In this document: piece after piece, positions 58,419-64,000 of the stretch
How the letters are laid out: each line of letters opens with the position of its first letter
Numbering within the stretch: the first letter of the stretch is position 1
Assembly (NCBI RefSeq): GCF_004145405.1
Contig: NZ_SELQ01000003.1
Span: forward strand, 186,001-250,000
DNA from: Salipiger sp. IMCC34102
GTDB lineage: Bacteria; Pseudomonadota; Alphaproteobacteria; Rhodobacterales; Rhodobacteraceae
Direction of reading: 5' to 3'
DNA: 64,000 nt
Translations under genes and position numbers: made by a program
Notes under the pieces: model-generated
Told to the model about the DNA's origin: nothing
Seen by the model: the letters and a program-made list of their open reading frames with translations, nothing else
Databases searched by the model: none

Positions 58419-58727
58419 TCAGCCGCAGGTCAGGGTGGCGGGCAGGCGGCCCGCGAACCGCAGCCGGGCCGAGGCGGGCAGGGGCGCTTCGCGGTCACCG
58501 CTCACCAGGTCGTAGAGGACCGGGGCCGCCTGCGCCGTGCAGCCGCGCGGGGCGGCGTCGCGGGCGGCCCGCTCGATACCTGCGATCGTCGCCTCCTCGG
58601 ACTGCGGCCGGACGAGCGCCAGCGCGCCGCTGTCCGACAGCGTGACGTCATAGGCGTTGCCGTCACCCATCGGCGTACAGGCGCCAAGGATCAGGGCCGC
58701 GCCGAGCTTTCCGCGCAGACGCTTCAC
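58419..58727 (-). CDS. Small putative lipoprotein between cobS and cobT
   Basis: 102 residues from a GTG start whose GTGA overlaps the cobS stop. The N-terminus [16 protein letters not shown] is a basic stretch, a hydrophobic core and a lipobox-like LGAC (Cys about residue 17). The rest ([45 protein letters not shown]...) has no domain I recognise. A longer frame to 58820 lies inside cobS and is rejected. Overlap with cobS and 13 bases to cobT mean it is cotranscribed with the chelatase genes, but there is no evidence of a link to cobalt. Confidence 0.65.
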   Translation of the reverse strand: MKRLRGKLGAALILGACTPMGDGNAYDVTLSDSGALALVRPQSEEATIAGIERAARDAAPRGCTAQAAPVLYDLVSGDREAPLPASARLRFAGRLPATLTCG

Positions 58728-59710
58728 CGAATGCTCTGGCTGGCTGCACTCTCGGGCAGTTCCTCGTCGAAGCAGCGCTGGTAGAACTCCGCTACCGTCT
58801 GACGTTCGAGCTCGTCGCACTTGTTGAGGAAGGACAGCCGGAAGGCGTAGCCCACGTCGCCGAAGATGCGCGCGTTCTCGGCCCAGGCCAGCACCGTCCG
58901 CGGCGACATGACGGTGGAAAGATCCCCGTTCATGAAAGCGGTGCGGGTGAGGTCGGCGACCGTGACCATCTGGCTCACGGTCTGGCGGCCCGCCCCGTCC
59001 TGATAATGCGGCGACTTGGCGACGACGATGTCGGTCTCCGTGTCGTGCGGCAGGTAGTTCAGCGTGGCCACGAGGCTCCAGCGGTCCATCTGCGCCTGGT
59101 TGATCTGCTGCGTGCCGTGATAGAGGCCGGTCGTGTCGCCCAGACCCACGGTGTTCGCGGTGGCGAAGAGGCGGAAATAGGGATGCGGCGTCAGGATCTT
59201 GTTCTGGTCCATCAACGTGAGCTTCCCGTCCGCTTCCAGCACGCGCTGGATCACGAACATCACGTCCGCACGGCCCGCGTCGTATTCGTCGAAGACGATG
59301 GCCACGGGATTGCGCAGCGCCCAGGGCAGGATGCCCTCGTGGAATTCGGTCACCTGCACGCCGTCGCGCAGCTTGATCGCATCCTTGCCGATCAGGTCGA
59401 TCCGGCTGATGTGACTATCGAGGTTCACGCGCACCGCGGGCCAGTTCAGCCGCGCCGCGACCTGTTCGATGTGGGTCGATTTGCCGGTGCCGTGATAGCC
59501 TTGGACCATCACCCTGCGGTTGTGACCGAAGCCCGCGAGGATCGCCAGCGTGGTGTCGGGGTCGAAGGTATAGGTGGGGTCGATCTCGGGCACCCGCTCG
59601 GAGCCTTCCGCGAAACCCTTGACGGTCATGTCGGTGTCGATTCCGAAGACCTCGCGGACCGAGATGTCCTGCGTCGGTGTCGCTTTGATGTCGATCGTGC
59701 CGTCGGGCAT
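58724..59710 (-). CDS. cobS: Cobaltochelatase subunit CobS
   Basis: 328 residues, AAA+ ATPase of the MoxR/chelatase type. Walker A is [13 protein letters not shown] (about residue 68), Walker [12 protein letters not shown], sensor 1 [12 protein letters not shown], with the CobS-type N-terminus [10 protein letters not shown] and [19 protein letters not shown]. It forms a ring with CobT that powers cobalt insertion by CobN. The ATG at 59710 has GAAAGG 9 bases upstream; the upstream frame extension to 59902 is not conserved. It is divergent from the sigma factor gene across 172 bases. Confidence 0.95.
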   Translation of the reverse strand: MPDGTIDIKATPTQDISVREVFGIDTDMTVKGFAEGSERVPEIDPTYTFDPDTTLAILAGFGHNRRVMVQGYHGTGKSTHIEQVAARLNWPAVRVNLDSHISRIDLIGKDAIKLRDGVQVTEFHEGILPWALRNPVAIVFDEYDAGRADVMFVIQRVLEADGKLTLMDQNKILTPHPYFRLFATANTVGLGDTTGLYHGTQQINQAQMDRWSLVATLNYLPHDTETDIVVAKSPHYQDGAGRQTVSQMVTVADLTRTAFMNGDLSTVMSPRTVLAWAENARIFGDVGYAFRLSFLNKCDELERQTVAEFYQRCFDEELPESAASQSIR

Positions 59711-59882
59711 GCGGTCAGCCTTTCCAGAAGTCGTGCGGTCGGTTCGGTCCAATCCGGGATGCAATATATTGTTCCCTTTGCCAAGGGGCCGCGGGGCGGC
59801 CGTGCCGGGCAGTCGGGGGCGGTAAAACATTGCCCTTTGACCCTCGAGCGGCCATTGTGACGCCGAGACAGGGGATGACTGC

Positions 59883-60434
59883 ATGACTACGACCTCCGAC
59901 ATAGAGGATATGATCGCGCGCGTGGCGTCCGGCGACCGGGCGGCCTTCGAGACCCTCTATTCCGCGACCTCGGCGAAACTGTTCGGCGTCTGCCTGCGTG
60001 TCTTGGGCAATCGGGCGGAAGCCGAGGACGCGCTTCAGGAAATCTTTGTGAAGATCTGGCGCAATGCGGATCGGTACAAGGCGAACGGGCTCAGTCCGAT
60101 GACCTGGCTGATCACGGTGGCGCGTAATCACGCGGTGGACAAGATCCGTGCCCGCAAGACCCGCGCCTCGGGGACGATGGACGACGTTGCCGAAATGCCG
60201 GACGCCAGCCCCGGCCCCGAAGCACTGGCGATGGCGACCTCGGACCGGACCCGGATCGTCGATTGCATGGACCAGTTGGATCCCGACAAGGCGGGAGCGG
60301 TCCGACGCGCCTACCTGGAGGGCAATACCTACCAGGAACTGGCGGACCACTACGCGGTGCCGCTGAACACGGTAAGGACCTGGCTGCGACGCAGCCTGTT
60401 GAAGTTGAGAGAGTGCCTGTCGGATGACAGATGA
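59883..60434 (+). CDS. ECF RNA polymerase sigma factor
   Basis: 183 residues. Region 2 ([40 protein letters not shown], residues about 22-61) and region 4 ([35 protein letters not shown], about 145-180) are typical of SigK-like extracytoplasmic function sigma factors partnered by RskA-type anti-sigma proteins. It overlaps the anti-sigma gene by 11 bases. With an exported MsrB gene next in line, it probably responds to oxidation of envelope methionines or related stress. No target promoter sequence is evident. Confidence 0.9.
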   Translation: MTTTSDIEDMIARVASGDRAAFETLYSATSAKLFGVCLRVLGNRAEAEDALQEIFVKIWRNADRYKANGLSPMTWLITVARNHAVDKIRARKTRASGTMDDVAEMPDASPGPEALAMATSDRTRIVDCMDQLDPDKAGAVRRAYLEGNTYQELADHYAVPLNTVRTWLRRSLLKLRECLSDDR

Positions 60435-61149
60435 GTTTGACCACGAAGAAGAGCAGGCGCTGACGGGCGAATACGTCCTTGGCCTGCTGACGGACGAGGA
60501 GGCAGCCGCCTACGAGGAGGTGCTGGCCGTCGATCCCGGCCTGCGCGCCGAATACGCCTTCTGGGCCGAACGGATCGCGGCATTGGCCGACCAACTGCCC
60601 CAGGTGATTCCGCCGGAACGGGTGTTTGCCGCGATCAAGGCCGATCTATTCGGACCGGAAACGAAAGGCGACACCACGGCCCGGCGCGGCTGGCTGGAGC
60701 GGTTGGGGCTGATTCCGGCGATGCTGGGCGGCGTCGCGGCGGCAGCCCTGGTCCTGTGGGTGCTGAACGTCTACATCCCCCCGACCTCGAGCGACCTCGA
60801 CCCCCAGGCACCCGCGCTGCAGGCGCAGATCGCGGCAGAGGACGATAGCCTGATCGTGCAGGCCGCTTTTGATGCCACCGCCGGCACCTTGCGGCTGACC
60901 CGGACCGCGGGGACCCCGCCACCCGAAGACCGCGTGCGCGAGCTGTGGCTGATCGCCGACGACACCCCGCCCGTGTCGCTGGGTCTTTTGTCTGACACGG
61001 CCGAAAGCACTCTGCCCGTCGAGCCAGCCCTTGCCACGGCCCTGCCGGGCGGAACGCTCGCGATTTCGGACGAACCCGCCGGTGGTTCACCCACGGGCAG
61101 TCCCACGGGCGACGTCCTGGCGCTGGGCGAGGTTGCCTCCACCGGCTGA
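60424..61149 (+). CDS. RskA-family membrane anti-sigma factor
   Basis: 241 residues. The cytoplasmic N-terminus (residues about 1-90) begins ALTGEYVLGLLTDEEAAAYEE, the typical sigma-binding domain, without zinc-binding HxxxCxxC. One membrane segment at about 98-117 follows, then a periplasmic RskA C-terminal domain with VRELWLIADDTPPVSLGLL and LAISDEPAGGSPTGSPTGDVLALGEV. It would hold the ECF sigma factor inactive until a periplasmic signal arrives. Translational coupling with the sigma gene (11-base overlap) fits equal amounts. Confidence 0.9.
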   Translation: MTDEFDHEEEQALTGEYVLGLLTDEEAAAYEEVLAVDPGLRAEYAFWAERIAALADQLPQVIPPERVFAAIKADLFGPETKGDTTARRGWLERLGLIPAMLGGVAAAALVLWVLNVYIPPTSSDLDPQAPALQAQIAAEDDSLIVQAAFDATAGTLRLTRTAGTPPPEDRVRELWLIADDTPPVSLGLLSDTAESTLPVEPALATALPGGTLAISDEPAGGSPTGSPTGDVLALGEVASTG

Positions 61150-61218
61150 GGCCGCTCCTCCTCACGCGGGCTTCACAACCGCGTAAGACGCCCCGCTTGC
61201 CCCATCGGGATGGGACAG

Positions 61219-61238
61219 GCGCGTGGTATGTCACGCGC
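61219..61238 (+). promoter_or_regulatory. Inverted repeat ahead of msrB
   Basis: GCGCGTG (61219-61225) and CACGCGC (61232-61238) around a six-base loop, in the 113-base anti-sigma to msrB spacer. Could be an operator or a hairpin that limits read-through; no promoter consensus seen. Confidence 0.3.
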
Positions 61239-61262
61239 GAGGACAAGAGGGAGGAGACGATC

Positions 61263-61721
61263 ATGAATCGCAGAACGTTCGTCGCGGCTATGCTGGCATC
61301 GACCGCGCTGCCCGGCGCCCTTCGCGCGCAAGGCTTCGAGGTGACACGCACGGAACGCCAGTGGCGCGCGATGCTGACCCCGCTGGAATACCGCGTCATG
61401 CGCGAGGAGGCGACCGAGCCTGCCTACAGCAGCCCACTCGACAAGACCTTCGCGGACGGCACCTATTTCTGCCGCGGCTGCGGGTTGGCACTCTATCCGT
61501 CCCGGACGAAGTTCGACAGCGGCACGGGCTGGCCCAGTTTCTACGCAAGCTACGACAACGCCATCGGCACGAAGGAAGACCGCAAGCTGTGGACCGTGCG
61601 CATGGAATGCCATTGCCGACGCTGCGGCAGCCACCTGGGCCATATCTTCGCGGATGGCCCCGCCCCGACGGGTCAGCGGCATTGCCTGAACGGCGTCTCG
61701 CTGATGTTCCGCGCCGCTTGA
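61263..61721 (+). CDS. msrB: Exported peptide-methionine (R)-S-oxide reductase MsrB
   Basis: 152 residues. The N-terminus NRRTFVAAMLASTALPGALRAQ has a twin-arginine motif and a cleavage site near residue 22, so the enzyme should reach the periplasm. The catalytic RHCLNGVSLMF (Cys141) and the zinc Cys pairs C70/C73 and C118/C121 are present. The GCGWPSF resolving Cys of many MsrBs is Thr here (GTGWPSF), while an extra Cys116 stands beside the zinc site. It repairs oxidised methionine in exported proteins. It follows the anti-sigma gene and is the likely output gene of the ECF system. GGAGGAG precedes the ATG. Confidence 0.9.
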   Translation: MNRRTFVAAMLASTALPGALRAQGFEVTRTERQWRAMLTPLEYRVMREEATEPAYSSPLDKTFADGTYFCRGCGLALYPSRTKFDSGTGWPSFYASYDNAIGTKEDRKLWTVRMECHCRRCGSHLGHIFADGPAPTGQRHCLNGVSLMFRAA

Positions 61722-61918
61722 GCGGTCGGGACGGCGTTCGGTCGAACCCCGGGGATAGGCGTCGATGCGTAAAACCGTCTGTTCGGCAGCGCCAAACCGA
61801 TCGCGAGGCGTCCGGGGAGGCAATCGAAGACGGGCCCGCGAAACAGTCTGTCGCCGCCTGCGTGCTGGGACCGCGCCACGGTCCGGGGTAAGAGGGATCG
61901 ACCGTAAGGACCCACCCG

Positions 61919-62407
61919 ATGCGCCAGCGTATCCTGCACCCCTTTCGTCCCTCGCCGGGCGAGTGTCGCTTGCTGATCGCAGGCGTATTGCTGGGCGGGC
62001 TGGGGGCGGTGCTGGCCTTCGTCGTCGTCAGCCAGGTCGCCGACCGCGGTGATCTGTTGCGGGGCTGGAGCCTGAGCGATGCCTGGTGCGCGGCCTCAGG
62101 CGCGATCGGCGGGATCCTGTCCTTCTACATTGGCCGCCGATGGCTGGGACGTTCCGGCGCGGTCGGCGCGATCCGGGCGCTCTGTGCCGTCGTCTGGATC
62201 GGTTGTCTAACGGCCCTGATCGCGGGCACGCTGATCCTGCCGGGCTACGGCACGATGTTCGGCCCCATGCTTTTCGGAACGGTGATCCTGGCCCGTCCGG
62301 CGCTGTTCCTGGCCTGGAGCTGCGGACTGATTCTGTCGCATCTTCTGGTGCGCGAATGGCGGATGGAACGTCTGCGGTTCGCCGAGCGGGCGGCGAACTG
62401 GCACTGA
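61919..62407 (+). CDS. Hypothetical membrane protein
   Basis: 162 residues with four hydrophobic segments (about 18-40, 58-74, 83-107 and 112-138), short loops and a basic C-terminus (REWRMERLRFAERAANWH). Codon usage fits neighbouring genes and AAGGA lies 9 bases before the ATG. I do not recognise the family. It stands between msrB (197-base gap, otherwise empty) and the convergent J-domain gene. Confidence 0.65.
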   Translation: MRQRILHPFRPSPGECRLLIAGVLLGGLGAVLAFVVVSQVADRGDLLRGWSLSDAWCAASGAIGGILSFYIGRRWLGRSGAVGAIRALCAVVWIGCLTALIAGTLILPGYGTMFGPMLFGTVILARPALFLAWSCGLILSHLLVREWRMERLRFAERAANWH

Positions 62408-62494
62408 TCCGTCCAGGCGCGCCGGTTCGCGGCGGTCAGTGCACGAACCGACGTCGGGACGACCGCGTGGCGGGGCAGGCCCCCCGCGCCCGCG

Positions 62495-63139
62495 TCAGTC
62501 CTTCTCGCGGAAATTGCGGCTGGCCTTGAGCTGGTCCCAGGCCCAGACGACCTCTGCCAACTGCTCTTCCTGACTGCGGTCGCCACCGTTCATATCGGGG
62601 TGCAGCACCTTGATGAGCGCCTTGTAGCACTTGCGGATCTCGGCCTTGGACATGCTGTCGCGGGCGTCGAGAATCTCGATCGCGCGGCGTTCGGTCGGCG
62701 GCAGACGGCGGGTCGCGCCGGTGGAATCGGCGTTGCGGCCGGGATTGCGGGTCGCGTTCTCGCCCAGCACCTCGTGCGGGTCCTTCACGCCGAGACGGGC
62801 CCAGGCCCGTTCCTCCGCCGATCGCTTGAACGGCCGGGTCGGGCGCTCCCAGGTCCGATCCCGGTCCATCTGGGCCATCAACTCGGCCTCCGAGGTGCTG
62901 TCGAAGAAGTTCCACTTGAGGTTGTATTCGCGGATGTGTTCCTTGCAGAACCAGATGTAATCGTCGAGCGTATCGGGCGATTTCGGCGCGCGATACTTGC
63001 CCGGCTCGTTGCAGCCTTCGTGTTCGCACACGCGCGTCGAGGTTTCCGACGCGCCTGACATGCCACGCCGCCCGCGGGGGTTCTTCTTCTTGCTGTTCGA
63101 CACGGACATGTCGAATCCGAAGGGATCTTTTCTGTTCAT
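62495..63139 (-). CDS. J-domain (DnaJ-like) co-chaperone
   Basis: 214 residues. The J domain is at the C-terminus (about residues 155-210), with helix II AEIRKCYKALIKVLHPDMNGGD carrying the HPD tripeptide that stimulates DnaK. The N-terminal half holds CEHEGCNEPGKYRAPKSPD and YIWFCKEHIREYN, a Cys-rich element typical of this alphaproteobacterial family. The ATG at 63139 is chosen; a GTG six bases upstream is too close to its ribosome site. It is divergent from bolA across 72 bases, a common pairing in alphaproteobacteria. Confidence 0.9.
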   Translation of the reverse strand: MNRKDPFGFDMSVSNSKKKNPRGRRGMSGASETSTRVCEHEGCNEPGKYRAPKSPDTLDDYIWFCKEHIREYNLKWNFFDSTSEAELMAQMDRDRTWERPTRPFKRSAEERAWARLGVKDPHEVLGENATRNPGRNADSTGATRRLPPTERRAIEILDARDSMSKAEIRKCYKALIKVLHPDMNGGDRSQEEQLAEVVWAWDQLKASRNFREKD

Positions 63140-63211
63140 GGCCACTCTTTCCTCGTCGGAGACAGCACTCTAAACCAATGGGCGGGCAGGTGAAGAGCAC
63201 AGGAGAAAATA

Positions 63212-63466
63212 ATGGCACTTGACGAAGAAATTCGAAAGGCGCTCGAAACCGGACTGGCGCCGGAGCGGCTGGAGGTCGTGAACGAAAGCGCGCAGCACGC
63301 AGGCCACGCGGGCGACGACGGGTCCGGCGAAAGCCATTGGCGCGTGGTGATCGGGGCAAGCACGCTCGACGGCAAGAGCCGGATCGCCAAGCACCGCGCG
63401 GTTCACGCGGCATTGGGCCCGGACATCATCACGCGCATTCACGCTCTCGCGATCGAGATGGTCTGA
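63212..63466 (+). CDS. bolA: BolA family protein
   Basis: 84 residues with the BolA class II fold. The middle SGESHWRVVIGASTLDGKSRIAKHRAVHAALG includes the conserved His expected to share an iron-sulfur cluster with a monothiol glutaredoxin, and the tail ends ITRIHALAIEMV. These proteins act in iron-sulfur trafficking and morphology control. AGGAG lies 6 bases before the ATG. Confidence 0.93.
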   Translation: MALDEEIRKALETGLAPERLEVVNESAQHAGHAGDDGSGESHWRVVIGASTLDGKSRIAKHRAVHAALGPDIITRIHALAIEMV

Positions 63467-63499
63467 CCACAATCGGTGAAGTGGCCCCTGAACCGACGT

Positions 63500-63937
63500 T
63501 CAGGTGTGGCGGTCGGCGGACTTGGCCGCTTCGGTCGATTCACCGGTTGTGCCGGAGGTTTCCGGTGCCGTCGGAGCGTCGGACACAGTCGATGCGGGTT
63601 CCTGCACGGGTGCCTGCTCGCCTCTGGCGCCGTCCGCGTCGCGCGCGTCGCTGTGGTCCTCGATCAGCGCGGGGGCGGTTTCCGGTGTATGGGCCTCCGT
63701 CGTCTTTGGGCGGCGGAACACCAGCAGGTTCTGGAACACGGTCACCCGGTTCATCATCAGGCCGTCACGTTCCTCCGCCGGAAGGGTGTCGGTGCGGAGG
63801 TATTCCCAGCCGTCGCTGGCGTAGCGGTTCAGGACGGTCGACATGGCCGCGGCGAACCGCAGCTCTACCCCCTTCATGCCCTTTTCCTTCAGCCCCTTAC
63901 GCGGGGCCGGGACGACGAGGTATTCGTAAAGGGCCAT
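63500..63937 (-). CDS. DUF4177 domain protein
   Basis: 145 residues. The N-terminal half (ALYEYLVVPAPRKGLKEKGMKGVELRFAAAMSTVLNRYASDGWEYLRTDTLP) is a DUF4177 domain, named for the DGWEY motif. The rest is a low-complexity Ala/Glu/Thr/Pro tail with no fold expected. Function unknown. AAGGAG is 8 bases before the ATG. The gene converges on bolA with 33 bases between them. Confidence 0.82.
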   Translation of the reverse strand: MALYEYLVVPAPRKGLKEKGMKGVELRFAAAMSTVLNRYASDGWEYLRTDTLPAEERDGLMMNRVTVFQNLLVFRRPKTTEAHTPETAPALIEDHSDARDADGARGEQAPVQEPASTVSDAPTAPETSGTTGESTEAAKSADRHT

Positions 63938-64000
63938 CGGGCGCTCCTTGAGGCGGCGGAGAGGGGATCAGACGTCAGGCAAGCTTTCTCGCGACGATCT

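Noticed and set aside
63938-64000. Possible C-terminus of a further minus-strand gene at the right edge
   Set aside because: Two frames end in stops within 63 bases (tails ARKLA or SLPDV); too short to decide whether either is a gene.
1-64000. Horizontal transfer or prophage signatures
   Set aside because: No integrase, transposase, tRNA or att-like repeats; GC content and codon use look even across the window.

Overview
The window looks like a chromosomal segment of a GC-rich alphaproteobacterium of the Rhodobacteraceae (Roseobacter/Rhodobacter group). The grounds are the gene content and order: an alphaproteobacterial dcw cluster with a DUF2484 gene between murC and murB, rhizobial/roseobacterial-type rhamnose genes, CobS/CobT, a J-domain/BolA pair, and two RNA loci resembling ones described in Rhodobacter (CcsR-type CCUCCUCCC hairpins behind a DUF1127 gene, and an UpsM-like leader before mraZ). 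No rRNA, tRNA, insertion sequence, prophage or CRISPR array was seen. Almost all gene starts are supported by ATGA/GTGA overlaps or purine-rich ribosome binding sites.

Layout. (1) 1-4610: homogentisate (tyrosine/phenylalanine) catabolism on the minus strand (hmgA, fahA, a divergent MBL-fold protein, a truncated FAD monooxygenase), with a divergent MarR regulator and a palindromic operator candidate. (2) 4641-16457: a complete L-rhamnose regulon. The minus-strand operon is rhaR-rhaS-rhaT-rhaP-rhaQ-rhaM-rhaK plus an lldD-like L-lactate dehydrogenase; the divergent pair is rhaD (aldolase-dehydrogenase fusion) and rhaI. (3) 16739-21380: pyruvate carboxylase and a second FMN alpha-hydroxy-acid oxidase. 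Together with region 2 they could carry rhamnose carbon through lactate and pyruvate to oxaloacetate. (4) 21535-23931: UvrD/PcrA helicase. (5) 24065-24833: a DUF1127 gene followed on the minus strand by a 430-base array of eleven CCTCCTCCC hairpin loops that ends in an intrinsic terminator. (6) 24996-26069: Mrp P-loop Fe-S carrier. (7) 26070-50932: a long leader and then the division and cell-wall cluster mraZ-rsmH-ftsL-ftsI-murE-murF-mraY-murD-ftsW-murG-murC-DUF2484-murB-ddl-ftsQ-ftsA-ftsZ, followed by lpxC, bamD and recN. One flavoprotein gene lies antisense between murD and ftsW. (8) 51135-64000: a GlcD-type FAD oxidase, ClC channel, DUF427 protein, aminopeptidase P, cobT-lipoprotein-cobS, an ECF sigma/anti-sigma/exported MsrB cassette, a small membrane protein, a J-domain protein divergent from bolA, and a DUF4177 protein.

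The most unusual structure is the hairpin array in region 5: eleven copies of an anti-Shine-Dalgarno-like loop, which by my reading fold as about five two-hairpin RNAs plus one extra hairpin. It extends the CcsR/cuckoo RNA theme. Other points of interest are an MBL protein with an altered metal motif, a dispersed hairpin repeat family, an ECF-MsrB cassette lying between cobS and the J-domain/bolA pair, and an antisense flavoprotein with a Fur-like palindrome inside the dcw cluster.
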